From: Bradyrhizobium sp. Ai1a-2
GTDB taxonomy: Bacteria > Pseudomonadota > Alphaproteobacteria > Rhizobiales > Xanthobacteraceae
Assembly: GCF_000426245.1 (NCBI RefSeq)
Contig: NZ_AUEZ01000031.1
Coordinates: 31,063 to 95,062, forward strand
DNA length: 64,000 nt
Direction of reading: 5' to 3'
Shown one piece after another: positions 8,657 to 17,876 of the stretch (the first letter of the stretch is position 1; the number at the start of each line of letters is the position of its first letter). The position numbers were made by a program, and so were the translations under genes. A model generated the notes under the pieces. The model had not been told where the DNA came from. It did not search any database and was given only the letters and a program-made list of their open reading frames with translations.

Positions 8657-9601
8657 CTACGGATCGCGTTGCAGCGTAACGGAAGGCGACTCTCCGAAGG
8701 TTGTGCGATACGTCACCGCAAAGCGCCCAAGCTCCAGGAATTGATGATTCCGCGCGACCTCCGCGACGGTGGCCATCGAAGGATCGGCACGTCGCAGAGC
8801 CGAGCGAGCCTGGTTCAATCGTCGCAACAGGAGATATCGTGCGGGGCTTACGCCAAGGAACTTTGCGCAACACATCCGCAGGCTACGCTCCGGCACGCCG
8901 ATCTCTGCGCAAAGCGCTGGCATTTTGAGGCGTTGATCGATGCGTTTGCTTAGGCCATCCTCGAAACGGCTCATGACGGCGGTATGATGGTGTCTTGTCT
9001 TGGAGTTGCTGTTGTCGATGTCGGCGGAGGTCAGACAATTGATGATCGCGTGAAGCAATTCCTGCTCCAGCGCCCTTGCCACCTCAGGACGCTCGATCAA
9101 TTTCCGTCCGGTCTCTGCAAGGTGGCACGCTTCTCTGAAGAGAAGACGGAATCTTGATATATCCGCGTGGGCAGGGTGGAGCGTTCGGCTCACGCGCGGC
9201 GGCGGGATTTCCCGTCCGGTCAAAGCCTTGCTGCAAGTCCCGAATTGGTCTGGCGATAGGGCTATCAAGCCCCATTGGGATGCGCCGTGGGATCGCTGAT
9301 GGGTGCTCTCGCCGCGACCGTGCAAAACCATGGCGCCGTTCCGCAAGACGAGCCCATCGGACACGAGGGACGCGGCACCGACGGGAAAAGAGAGGAATAT
9401 CCGATCGGGGGGCAGCGAGATGTAAGCGATGCGCGGAAGGATTTCGCGGCACCGACACAATTCCAGATGGTTCAATCTCAAACGTGTTAGCTCTGCCCGG
9501 AAATCGCCGGCACCCGTTATCGTTAGACTGATACGTGCATCGCCGAATCCTGCGGCATAGCCGTCAGCGTCGCTAAACGTGAGTGTACCGCCTTCTGCCA
9601 T
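8657..9601 (-). CDS. AraC-family transcriptional regulator upstream of the sulfatase block
   Basis: A 314-residue protein. The C-terminal 100 residues carry two helix-turn-helices (PALCAEIGVPERSLRMCCAK, then ATVAEVARNHQFLELGRFAV) and the AraC signature region ending TFGESPSVTLQRDP. The N-terminal half resembles the AraC-binding-like sensor domain shared by the two AraC genes at 10.9 and 11.9 kb. It lies directly upstream of the sulfatase genes on the same strand with a 184-bp gap, so it is the obvious candidate activator. The inducer is unknown. Confidence 0.88.
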   Translation of the reverse strand: MAEGGTLTFSDADGYAAGFGDARISLTITGAGDFRAELTRLRLNHLELCRCREILPRIAYISLPPDRIFLSFPVGAASLVSDGLVLRNGAMVLHGRGESTHQRSHGASQWGLIALSPDQFGTCSKALTGREIPPPRVSRTLHPAHADISRFRLLFREACHLAETGRKLIERPEVARALEQELLHAIINCLTSADIDNSNSKTRHHHTAVMSRFEDGLSKRIDQRLKMPALCAEIGVPERSLRMCCAKFLGVSPARYLLLRRLNQARSALRRADPSMATVAEVARNHQFLELGRFAVTYRTTFGESPSVTLQRDP

Positions 9602-9963
9602 TTGCCCCGTCCCGTCGGACCGGCGGACAGTGGTTGCGACCCGTTGAAGCTACCGGTCTGCTCGAAAGAGGCAGCATGAGGTCGTTTGGCCGCTTTCGGC
9701 TATGCGGGTTCGGAAGCCCGATGTTGGTGGTGATTTTGACGCATGTGCAATTCCGGCAAGCCAGGACGAGCTGAGCGGTCCCCGATAAATGTCAGCCCCG
9801 ACCACGGCGACGATATACAACCGGCCCGAGGCGCCTATGCAATAACGGCAGATAGCAGGCAATCACAGGGTCGGATGGCCGGTGCAGGAAAGATCGCTTC
9901 ATCGGCATGGACGCTCAGCGCCGTGCGAAGCGGCAAAGGAGCTTTATTGCAACAACGCGAGTC
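9602..9963. other. Gap without a convincing gene
   Basis: About 360 bp between the AraC gene and the protease gene, both minus strand. Reading frames here are short, lack ribosome sites and give basic, low-complexity products. I see no hairpin terminator or clear repeat. It probably holds the promoter of the AraC gene. Confidence 0.4.
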
Positions 9964-10707
9964 TCATCTGGCCTCGGAAAATTCTTCCAGCGCTTGCACC
10001 GGTACCGACACGACATTGGGCATTCCCCACGCTGTCGATATCCTTATCTCCCGATGGGCCCAGGCAATGCTCTGGGTGAACACGTTGCTGACGACCGCTG
10101 TGACGCGGCCTTCACAATCAATAATCGGCGCTCCGGAGGCGCCGTGATCGATGATGAGGCGATTCTCGCCCTCATACATTTCGAGGAGGGCCATACCCTT
10201 CAGCTTCCCGCCGTCTCCAAACCGAACGAACCGTCCTTCGACGAGCTGCGGGCGGCCTGTGGGATACGCGAGCGCCACGACCCGCTCTTCCGGAACGAGC
10301 GGCTCCTGGCGGATCGCCGCACTCTGCGCGTTGAGCACGGCGCGTCCGAGTTCGATGACGGCCAGCTTTTCCGTTTGTCCTCCAGCAAGCCGCTGGATGC
10401 GGGCGGCGATGAATTGACTGTCGTTCTCGTCGACGATCTCAAGCGACTTCCAGTCCTGCGTCGACAGCTCCATGCCGGCGGTGACATGCGCGGCGGTGAC
10501 GATTGTCGTCGGGGACAGGAACCAACCGGTGCCTCGCACGCCGACCAGGCCCGGATGTGTCTCGCGCTCCGCATCATCAAAATGTCTGAAGATGCTGACG
10601 GCGGAGTGGGCAACATGCGTGGGATCGACGCAAGTCGCGGAAGTCAGCTGCGTATTTGCAAGTAGCACGAAAAGAACGAGCGCCCCATAACCAATGCGTC
10701 TGCGCAT
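9964..10707 (-). CDS. Exported trypsin-like serine protease fold, catalytic Asp position altered
   Basis: A 247-residue protein. The ATG at 10707 is chosen because AGGAGG lies 9 bases upstream and a signal peptide begins there (MRRRIGYGALVLFVLLANTQ). Chymotrypsin-fold marks: GTGWFLSP, TAAHV with His74, and GASGAPIID with Ser191. In the strand where DLAVL-type sequences carry the catalytic Asp, this protein reads TEKLAVIEL, with Lys114 at that position and Glu113 next to it. It may be a weak protease or a pseudo-enzyme. It sits between AraC regulators, 177 bp after the second one. Confidence 0.75.
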   Translation of the reverse strand: MRRRIGYGALVLFVLLANTQLTSATCVDPTHVAHSAVSIFRHFDDAERETHPGLVGVRGTGWFLSPTTIVTAAHVTAGMELSTQDWKSLEIVDENDSQFIAARIQRLAGGQTEKLAVIELGRAVLNAQSAAIRQEPLVPEERVVALAYPTGRPQLVEGRFVRFGDGGKLKGMALLEMYEGENRLIIDHGASGAPIIDCEGRVTAVVSNVFTQSIAWAHREIRISTAWGMPNVVSVPVQALEEFSEAR

Positions 10708-10884
10708 TCCAAAGAGCCTCCTTCTCTCTCTGGTGCAGGGGAGGGCGAATCCCCGCAACAGAGCAACAGAACTCACCGCCTTATCCGGAGGTTTTTCCGG
10801 AATCAGCGATTTTCTGCGAGTGTTGTCACGATTTTGTCACAGGCGGCCGCGCGAAGGCAATCACGCGCTGCAGATCAGCCGAGT

Positions 10885-11892
10885 TCAGGCGAGGCCGGGG
10901 TCGGCAAAGGCAAGGCTTGTTGGGCGGTCGAGATCAACCTTTGGGTTCGCCGGCGTGCGCCGCAGGGTGCACGACGGCGTCTCTCCGAAAAACATTCGGT
11001 AGGCAACTGAAAAGCGCCCGAGTTCCCAAAAGCCGTGGTCGGTGACGATTTGCGTCACAGTTGCGGTCGATGGGTCCGACCTCAGGAGCGCTCGCCGCAC
11101 GAGATGCATTCGGCGCAGAGTGAGATAGCGGATCGGTCCCATGCCCAGATGTTCCTCGCAGGATGCGCGAAGGGTGCGTTCGGCAACACCTATGGCCGCG
11201 CAGATCTCCGTGAGATAAAGCGGACGGTCGCGATTGGCCTCCAAAAACTCCTCGAACCGCGCGACGATCGCGTCATGGCGACGGCCACCCGTGGTCGTCT
11301 CCAGCACGACGCCTTCCGCGAGGCAGCGGACCATGACATGAACCAGCTCGCTCTCGAGGGCACGAAGCACTTCCGGTTTTGCGAGTAGATCGGGAGTCTC
11401 ATGGGTGAGTTGTCCGACTACCTTGTGAAGCTTCATCAGACGCGACATCAATGCAGGATTCGGGTGAACACTACGCTCGTCCAGCCTGTTGCTGAGCTCC
11501 CGGCCGGTTATCGCTTCGACTGCGGCGGCCAACTCATCGATTGGGAGCGACATCGCCCCCAAATGATAATCATGGCCAGATCGATAATGTGCCACGTCAG
11601 TTCTGTTAATGATGATGTCACCGGGCAAGACTTCTTGGCCACAGTGCTGGAGTGGAGACGAATTGGATTCGGTAAGAAAGACGATCGACCGCCGGTCGGG
11701 TTTGCATGCAACGTTGCTGATCTGCGGCAATGATATAGCGAAACGCTGCATCCAGAGTCGGGTCATGCGGATCTGTGTGATCTCGGCCGAAAAATCTCCC
11801 TTCGTCGTAGGGAGTATCTCAACATCAGTGGCCTGAACGGCCGCCTGACAGGGAAACGGGTCGGTAAATCTGAGAACTCTTGCCCACGGCAT
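10885..11892 (-). CDS. AraC-family transcriptional regulator, tandem paralogue A
   Basis: 335 residues: an N-terminal AraC-binding-like sensor domain (about 1-190) and a C-terminal double helix-turn-helix (about 220-320) with IGVAERTLRASCEEHLGMGP and DHGFWELGRFSVAYR. It aligns without a gap over the full 335 residues with the next gene; residues 233-266 are identical in both. A CAGGGA ribosome site precedes the ATG. It lies 21 bp downstream of its paralogue and is probably co-transcribed with it. Confidence 0.9.
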   Translation of the reverse strand: MPWARVLRFTDPFPCQAAVQATDVEILPTTKGDFSAEITQIRMTRLWMQRFAISLPQISNVACKPDRRSIVFLTESNSSPLQHCGQEVLPGDIIINRTDVAHYRSGHDYHLGAMSLPIDELAAAVEAITGRELSNRLDERSVHPNPALMSRLMKLHKVVGQLTHETPDLLAKPEVLRALESELVHVMVRCLAEGVVLETTTGGRRHDAIVARFEEFLEANRDRPLYLTEICAAIGVAERTLRASCEEHLGMGPIRYLTLRRMHLVRRALLRSDPSTATVTQIVTDHGFWELGRFSVAYRMFFGETPSCTLRRTPANPKVDLDRPTSLAFADPGLA

Positions 11893-11913
11893 TGCAGTAA
11901 TTCCCTGTCTGGC

Positions 11914-12921
11914 TCAAGCGGCCCGCAAGTTGGCGGCTGCAAGCGATGTTGGGCGATTGGGGCGCGTTTCCGGCGGCTCGACCGATCGCCGCAAGGTGCG
12001 CGATGGCGCCTCGCCAAACAGCGTGCGGTAGGCAACCGAAAAGCGTCCGAGCTCCCAAAAGCCGTGGTCGGTAACAATCTGGGTGACGGTTCTCTTTGAA
12101 TGGTCCGATCGCAGCAGTGCGCTGCGTACGAGGTGCATTCGGCGCAGGGTGAGATAGCGGATCGGTCCCATGCCCAAATGCTCTTCGCAGGAGGCGCGAA
12201 GCGTTCGCTCGGCGACGCCAATCGCGGTGCAGATTTCCGCCAGATAAAGCGGCCGGTCGGGATTGGCCTCCAGGAATTCCTCAAACCGCGCGACAATGGC
12301 GTCGTGACGACAGCTGCCAGTCCTCGGCTCTCCAGCGGCGCTTTCGGCAAGGCACCTCACCATGACATGAGTGAGCTCATTCTCCAGCGCGCGACCTACT
12401 TCCGGGATATCCAGAACATCCGGCATGTCATGAGCGAGCTGCCCTACGATCTTGTGCAGTCTCAGCAGTCGGAGCATCGCCGCAGAATGCGGGCGGATAA
12501 TTCGTTTCTGCGGCATTTCGACAAACTCGCGACCGAGTATCGCCTCAACAGCAGCATCAAAGTCATCAGTCGCAAGAGAGATCGTGCCATAGTGGAGGTT
12601 CGCGCCGGATCGTTGATGTACGACGTCGGATCTGTTCACGACGACATCGCCGGCCAAGACCTCCAGGCCACAGTGCAGGAAGGCTGATAGATTGGCTTCG
12701 GTAAGAAAGCCAATCGATCTGCGGCTTGGCTTGACTGCGACGGTGTTGACCTGCGGCAGCGACACTCGATATCGCTGCACCAAGAGTCTGCTTATGCCGA
12801 TCTGTGCAATTTTAGCGCGAAAGCTTCCTTTCGCCGTCGGAAAGAGCTCGACATCGGCTGACCAAAAAACTGACTTGCACTGCGACGGATCAGATAAATC
12901 AAATACTCTACTCCACGCCAT
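11914..12921 (-). CDS. AraC-family transcriptional regulator, tandem paralogue B
   Basis: 335 residues from the ATG at 12921, which has GGGGGAG upstream; a longer frame reaching 13104 is rejected because the extension matches nothing in the paralogue. The domain plan is as for paralogue A: sensor half, then AraC helix-turn-helix pair. The N-terminal halves have diverged more than the DNA-binding halves, which suggests that the two read different signals but similar DNA sites. Both end in a related tail (RPTSLA). Target genes are not evident; the protease and sulfatase genes downstream are candidates. Confidence 0.9.
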   Translation of the reverse strand: MAWSRVFDLSDPSQCKSVFWSADVELFPTAKGSFRAKIAQIGISRLLVQRYRVSLPQVNTVAVKPSRRSIGFLTEANLSAFLHCGLEVLAGDVVVNRSDVVHQRSGANLHYGTISLATDDFDAAVEAILGREFVEMPQKRIIRPHSAAMLRLLRLHKIVGQLAHDMPDVLDIPEVGRALENELTHVMVRCLAESAAGEPRTGSCRHDAIVARFEEFLEANPDRPLYLAEICTAIGVAERTLRASCEEHLGMGPIRYLTLRRMHLVRSALLRSDHSKRTVTQIVTDHGFWELGRFSVAYRTLFGEAPSRTLRRSVEPPETRPNRPTSLAAANLRAA

Positions 12922-13573
12922 TTCTGTTCTCCCCCGAAAACAGAACTTCCATTTACTCGGGACAACTGAGCTTGCAGCAAGGAGAGCATCGGGATCGGGA
13001 AGAGTAGTTCGGTCGCAAAATAAGCGCGGGCTACGCCATTTAGTAAAATTCGAGACGAGCCGAAATCCTAGTTGTATTGTAGCGCCAGTATCACTTCTGG
13101 GCAACTACGCCGATACTTGGCAATAGCCTCGCTCGCAGAGGAGTGAAGACCGGCTTCTACGAATCCGATCAATGCATCGACGCCTGATTGCCGCAGTAGA
13201 CACGTCCGGCGCACGGTGACGTCGGCTGATGGTGGCGGGGTAAGCTGGGCTACTCGCCTGCGCAGGACCCGCTCACCATGATGTGGAAGACGACGTTACC
13301 TGCCGTGCGGTTCGATCGGCGAAATCGAGCGACGTCTGGGTCCTTGCGACGCGCACCGACAGGCGGTAAGCGCATTTTTGTCTTTTACTGTCTCGGTAAA
13401 TAGTTGAAATTGCTAGCATATTCTCTGCCATCCGAGCTCATCATTCGCATCTTACAGCTTGAGCTTTAGGTGGTCGGCGAACCTGCACGTTGTTCTCGCT
13501 GGCGCGGCCGCAAATTTTCCGCACCGACGCCGGTCGATGCCTTTCCGTAACACCATTCGCGTACGCTAAGGGT
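12922..13573. other. Long intergenic stretch between accessory and core regions
   Basis: About 650 bp between the divergent AraC gene and the membrane-protein gene. It is visibly richer in A and T than its surroundings near 12900-13100 and 13370-13430. Short frames here have no recognisable products. No integrase, tRNA or direct repeats marking an island boundary were seen. It should hold the promoter of the AraC pair. Confidence 0.4.
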
Positions 13574-14029
13574 ATGGAAGCTTGTGAGCCGGCGACTCCG
13601 GCCGACGAGCACCATCTCTCACCGATCGCGCCGTTCGGAAATCCGGGGAACAGGATGATCCTGCTCAGCTATGTCTACCGCTTCGTCTCCAACTTCGTAT
13701 TCCTGGCGCTGGTCTATTTCAGCCTCAACTTCATGGAAAAATACCAGCACCGCGCGCTGGTCGCGATCCTGCTGCTGATCTACGCGGCGATGCATGCGGC
13801 GTCTGCCTTGCGCTCGTTCTATTTCTTCCAGCGCATCGAGCGCCTGGAAGGGGAGGCGCGTCGGCTCGGGACAGCAGTAGTCGAGGGGCCGAGTTCGGCA
13901 GCCTCGCGCAAGCAGATCGTCGGCGCCGTCACCGAATTGCGTCATGCCGGCGAGATCAAGTCGTATATCGACCTGCTATTTCTGGCGCTCGTCATCCTGC
14001 TTTGCATCGCCAAGATCGTGACGAACTGA
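13574..14029 (+). CDS. Small membrane protein, unknown function
   Basis: About 151 residues from ATG 13574; ATG 13655 (124 residues) is a real alternative with GGGGAACAGG just upstream. Three hydrophobic helices are visible: FVSNFVFLALVYFSL, ALVAILLLIYAAMHAASAL and YIDLLFLALVILLCIAKIV. Between the second and third is a charged cytoplasmic-type helix (FFQRIERLEGEARRL). I do not recognise a family. It stands alone, converging on the deacetylase gene. Confidence 0.6.
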   Translation: MEACEPATPADEHHLSPIAPFGNPGNRMILLSYVYRFVSNFVFLALVYFSLNFMEKYQHRALVAILLLIYAAMHAASALRSFYFFQRIERLEGEARRLGTAVVEGPSSAASRKQIVGAVTELRHAGEIKSYIDLLFLALVILLCIAKIVTN

Positions 14030-14055
14030 GCGCGGGACGTTCTCCGCCGCGGTCT

Positions 14056-15387
14056 TTAGCGCTTTGCCACGTGAAGCGCGCTTCCGCTCGGCTTTGCCTG
14101 CACGGCGTGCTTGGGCGCGCCGCGACCGGTACGGCCTCCTTGCAGGTTCTGATGCGTGGCATGCCGGGGATGCGGCGCTTGACGCGCACTGATCGTGCGG
14201 GCTCTTGCTGAAATCGGCCCGATCGCATTGGCGACTTCGGAGGATACTCCGACCCGTTCCGGCCGTTTGGCGGGTGAACGCGATGCCAGCAAGGTCACAC
14301 GCTCGCCTTCGGGCATCTCGAATACGGAGGCGGCCGGAATCGGCAGGGCCGGGCGGGTGTTCTCGGAGACCCGCAATGGTCCCGGCCACGCCGTCTGCGA
14401 GGCGATTGCGGCGCGCGGACGGCGCAGCCGATCGGACAGGCCCGGATCGCGCCAATCCAGATTCGACAGTCCGGGGGCAGGCAGCGCCTGCGTCTGGGCG
14501 AACACGAAATTCGGAATCTTCGGCCAGCGCACCGCTGCCACGGTCTCGGTCGGTGGGTGCAACAGCCACTGTACGGGGTCGGTCGGAGTGGCCGGCCGCT
14601 CCGGCGTCGCCGGCACGACATGGACGATACGATAGCCGCGCGCCTTCAACTCCTGCAGGATTTTCGGCAGCGCCGCCACGGTGCGGGGCTGGATGTCGTG
14701 CAGCAGCAGGATGCCCTTGCCCTTGGCTTCCAGGCGCTGGATCGCGAGATCGTAGACGCGCGACGGAGGGATATGGTGCCAATCGTCGGCGAGGAAATCG
14801 GCGCTCCAGCTCTGGATACCCTGCGAGGCGAGATAGTTTTCGACCGCGTCGGCGCGCAGCAGGCCCGGAACGCGGAAGAAGGGCGCAAGCTTGCGCGCGT
14901 CACCAAGCGCCGCCACGGTCGAGGCGATGCCGGCATCGACCTCCTGCTTGGCCTGCTCCATCGACATCTTGTTGAAGGTCAGCGGATGGTTCTGGCTGTG
15001 CGTGCCGACGGTGTGGCCCGCGGCCACAAGTTTGCGTACGCCTTGCGGATTGGCGTTGGCCTGCCGGCCGATGATGAAGAAGGTCGCCTTCACGCACTGG
15101 CTGGCAAGAATGTCGAGCACCTGGTTGCTGTATTTCGGCAGCGGGCCGTCATCAAATGTCAGCACCACTTCGTGATCGTCCAGCGGCAGGGTCTCGGCAT
15201 ATTGCATGGTGCCGATCCGGGGGTGCTCGCGGGGATCGACCACCAGCGTGCGCGAGGTGCCGAGCGCGTCGGGATGGTCGGGACAATCAGCCGCGAGGGC
15301 GGACTGGCCGCTCGCGCCGATCAGAACCGCCAGAAAGAGCGCAGTCCCTGATCGCCTCCAAAATCCCGCATTGACGCTAGCGATCAT
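14056..15387 (-). CDS. Exported polysaccharide deacetylase (NodB fold) with long C-terminal extension
   Basis: 443 residues with a signal peptide (about 13-33, ending ALAAD). The NodB homology domain spans about 70-260: TFDDG at 77-81 gives the metal/catalytic acid, and GTHSQNH supplies metal histidines 130 and 134. FFRVPGLLR and ILLLHDIQP are further conserved motifs. Residues about 285-443 are proline- and arginine-rich with no recognised domain, perhaps a wall-association region. Such enzymes remove N-acetyl groups from envelope or extracellular polysaccharide. It is a paralogue of the next gene, same strand. Confidence 0.88.
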   Translation of the reverse strand: MIASVNAGFWRRSGTALFLAVLIGASGQSALAADCPDHPDALGTSRTLVVDPREHPRIGTMQYAETLPLDDHEVVLTFDDGPLPKYSNQVLDILASQCVKATFFIIGRQANANPQGVRKLVAAGHTVGTHSQNHPLTFNKMSMEQAKQEVDAGIASTVAALGDARKLAPFFRVPGLLRADAVENYLASQGIQSWSADFLADDWHHIPPSRVYDLAIQRLEAKGKGILLLHDIQPRTVAALPKILQELKARGYRIVHVVPATPERPATPTDPVQWLLHPPTETVAAVRWPKIPNFVFAQTQALPAPGLSNLDWRDPGLSDRLRRPRAAIASQTAWPGPLRVSENTRPALPIPAASVFEMPEGERVTLLASRSPAKRPERVGVSSEVANAIGPISARARTISARQAPHPRHATHQNLQGGRTGRGAPKHAVQAKPSGSALHVAKR

Positions 15388-15485
15388 AACACCCCGGCTG
15401 CATTCCCTTTGTCCGATGTCGAATCCTTACGTGCGGCGTCATGAATGCCGCCTTAATGGTTTGTAACCTGAAGCCGTCGTTCGGT

Positions 15486-16268
15486 TCAATGTGTTTGATC
15501 CGACACAGTTTTCGGCCCCGGCGGCACGATATGCACGATCCGGTAATTGTGATCGCGCAGATAGCGCAAGAAGGCGGGAAGCATCGCCGCGGTTTGGGTC
15601 TTGGGATCGTGCAGGAGGATGATGCCCCGCCCGGCGGCGTTCAGGCGTGTGGTCAGAATCTTCAGCTCTTCCTCTGGCGTCATCTTGTTCCAGTCGCTCG
15701 CCCACAGGTCGGCGCCGAACACCGCAATGCCGCGCTTCTCCAGGTTCGCGAGCGTCTCCGGCGACATCTCGAAGAAGGGGAAGCGGAAGAACGGCGTGCT
15801 CGGCGTCGTGGTCGCGCGCCCGTGCAGCGCCGTTTCGACCGCGGCGATGCCCTTGTCGATCTCGCCGATGGCGTCCTCCGGCTTCATGTATTTGAGGTTG
15901 TGATGCGTCCAGGTGTGATGGCCGATCGTGTGGCCGAGTGCCGCGATCTGGCGGACCAACTCCGGATGCTCGGAAGCCGGCTTTCCGATCATGAAGAAGG
16001 TGGCGCGAACACATTCGTTGGCGAGTGCCGCGAGAATCTTCCGGTCGGTTGACGGCCATGGCCCGTCGTCGAACGTCAACACCACTTCGTGATCCTGCAG
16101 GGGCAATGTGTCGGGAAAGCTCTTGGTGCCGACACGCGGATAGGTCGCGGGGTCGACGGTCAGAACGCGCGACGTTCCGAGCGCATCCTTGCGCGGGCAT
16201 TCGGCGGCGGCCTGCGCCGCACCGGTCCCCGCGAGCAGGGCAAGAATGGCTGCACCGAACGTTCTCAT
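15486..16268 (-). CDS. Exported polysaccharide deacetylase (NodB fold), short form
   Basis: 260 residues from ATG 16268 (a GTG two codons upstream is possible). Signal peptide ends GAAQAAAE. TFDDG at 65-69 and HTWTH at 118-122 are the metal-binding motifs; FFRFPFFEMSPE and IILLHDPKTQ match the catalytic region of the family. Paralogue of the preceding entry but without the C-terminal extension: both start the mature part with C-P-x-x-x-ALGTSR followed by VDP and a PRVGT/PRIGT motif. The 98-bp gap between them allows one transcript. Confidence 0.88.
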   Translation of the reverse strand: MRTFGAAILALLAGTGAAQAAAECPRKDALGTSRVLTVDPATYPRVGTKSFPDTLPLQDHEVVLTFDDGPWPSTDRKILAALANECVRATFFMIGKPASEHPELVRQIAALGHTIGHHTWTHHNLKYMKPEDAIGEIDKGIAAVETALHGRATTTPSTPFFRFPFFEMSPETLANLEKRGIAVFGADLWASDWNKMTPEEELKILTTRLNAAGRGIILLHDPKTQTAAMLPAFLRYLRDHNYRIVHIVPPGPKTVSDQTH

Positions 16269-16389
16269 AAGCACACCTGTTCTTCGCGGTTGGCGACATT
16301 TGGCATTGCGCAGGACGCAGCCGATTGGGTAATGCGTGCGGCGATAACTCAGACGAGTTCCTTCTTTCTGTCAAACGGTGAGGCGCGGC

Positions 16390-17811
16390 ATGGCCGAGAA
16401 TATCGACGCTGCCAATCCCGCCGAAGCGTCCATCCTCGATCGGATGCCAATGCGGGACGAGGAAGGGCAGCTCCGCCACGAATTTGTCGAGAAGATCGCG
16501 AGTGAGATCCACGCAGCCGACCGGCCGTTCCTGTGCGAGGTCGTGGCGGAACTGCATGAGGCGGATCTCGGCGATCTCATCGCGGCGCTCGCGCCGGAAG
16601 ACCGCGTCAGCCTTGTCGAGATCACCGGCACCGATTTCGACTTCTCGGCACTGAACGAGGTCGACGATGCCGTGCGCGAGGAAATCCTCGAAGAGCTCGA
16701 GCCGGAGACCGTCGCGGAAGGCGTCCGCGAGCTGGAATCCGATGACGCGATCCAGCTTCTCGAAGGTCTCGACGAGGAGGACAAGGAGGAGATCCTCGAC
16801 AGGCTTCCGCCGTCGGAGCGTGCTGAGCTCGAGCGCAACCTGCTGTATCCGGAAAACTCCGCCGGCCGGCGGATGCAGACCGAGTTCATCGCGGTGCCGC
16901 CGAACTGGACGGTAGGTCAGACCATCGACTACATGCGCGGCACGGTCGACCTGCCGCACCGCTTCTATGAGATTTACGTGGTCGACAACGACAGGCACTG
17001 GCTGGGCGCGGTGCCGCTGGACATACTGCTGCGTTCGCGTCGCCCGGTGCCGCTCGCCGACCTGATCGACGAAGATCGCCGCCGCGTCTCGGCCCTGGAA
17101 GACCAGGAGGAGGTCGCGCGGATGTTCGGCAAGTACAATCTGGTGGCAGCGCCCGTGGTCGACACCACGAACCGGCTGGTCGGCGTCATCACCATCGATG
17201 ACGTCGTCGACGTCATCGAGGAAGAGGCTGACGAAGACTTGAAAGCGCTGGGTGGCGTCACCCGCCACGAAGAGCTGTCAGACAATGTCTGGACGATCGC
17301 GCGGGGGCGCTTCAATTGGCTCCTGGTCAATCTCGCTACCGCCTTTCTCGCGTCCTCCGTGCTCGGCCTGTTCGAGGGCCAGCTTGAGAAGATGGTGGCG
17401 CTTGCGGTATTGGCGCCCATTGTCGCCAGCCAGGGCGGCAATGCAGCGACCCAGACCATGACCGTCGCGGTGCGCGCGCTGGCCACCCGCGAGCTCGGGT
17501 CCTACAACGCCGCTCGCGTGATCCTGCGCGAGATTATGGTTGGTCTGGTCAACGGCCTTGCCTTCGCCGTCATCACCGGCATCGCCGCGGTCGCCTGGTT
17601 CAAGATTCCGGGCCTCGGCGTGGTTATCGGGCTCGCCATCGTCTGCAACCTGGTCGCCGGCGCGCTCGGCGGGATTTTGATTCCGATGGTGCTGGAACGG
17701 GTGCGCGCCGATCCGGCGGTTGCGTCCGGCACCTTCGTTACCACGATCACGGATGTGGTCGGCTTCTTCTGCTTCCTCGGCATCGCTACTTTGTGGTTCG
17801 GCCTGAATTAG
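16390..17811 (+). CDS. mgtE: Magnesium transporter MgtE
   Basis: 473 residues from ATG 16390 (a GTG lies four codons upstream). Domains in order: cytoplasmic MgtE N-domain (about 30-130, with LEELEPETVAEGV), two CBS domains (about 135-255, with GVITIDDVVDVIEEEADED), a connecting helix, and a five-helix membrane domain (about 285-470) with the pore signature ASQGGNAATQTMTVAVRAL. The family conducts Mg2+ into the cell and is gated by Mg2+ binding to the cytoplasmic part. Stands alone, divergent from the deacetylases. Confidence 0.95.
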   Translation: MAENIDAANPAEASILDRMPMRDEEGQLRHEFVEKIASEIHAADRPFLCEVVAELHEADLGDLIAALAPEDRVSLVEITGTDFDFSALNEVDDAVREEILEELEPETVAEGVRELESDDAIQLLEGLDEEDKEEILDRLPPSERAELERNLLYPENSAGRRMQTEFIAVPPNWTVGQTIDYMRGTVDLPHRFYEIYVVDNDRHWLGAVPLDILLRSRRPVPLADLIDEDRRRVSALEDQEEVARMFGKYNLVAAPVVDTTNRLVGVITIDDVVDVIEEEADEDLKALGGVTRHEELSDNVWTIARGRFNWLLVNLATAFLASSVLGLFEGQLEKMVALAVLAPIVASQGGNAATQTMTVAVRALATRELGSYNAARVILREIMVGLVNGLAFAVITGIAAVAWFKIPGLGVVIGLAIVCNLVAGALGGILIPMVLERVRADPAVASGTFVTTITDVVGFFCFLGIATLWFGLN

Positions 17812-17876
17812 CAGCTTGCTAGCGTTAAGCGGCCCTTAAGGCGGTTCGCCCACAATGCAGCTTTCCGGAGCAGGCC

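Noticed and set aside
13280..13405. Short frame starting MMWKTTLPAVRFDRRNR in the long gap
   Set aside because: No ribosome site and no similarity that I recognise; it is probably chance.
15439..17268. A 609-codon minus-strand frame over mgtE and the short deacetylase
   Set aside because: It spans two real genes on different strands; both have strong domain motifs, while this product has none.
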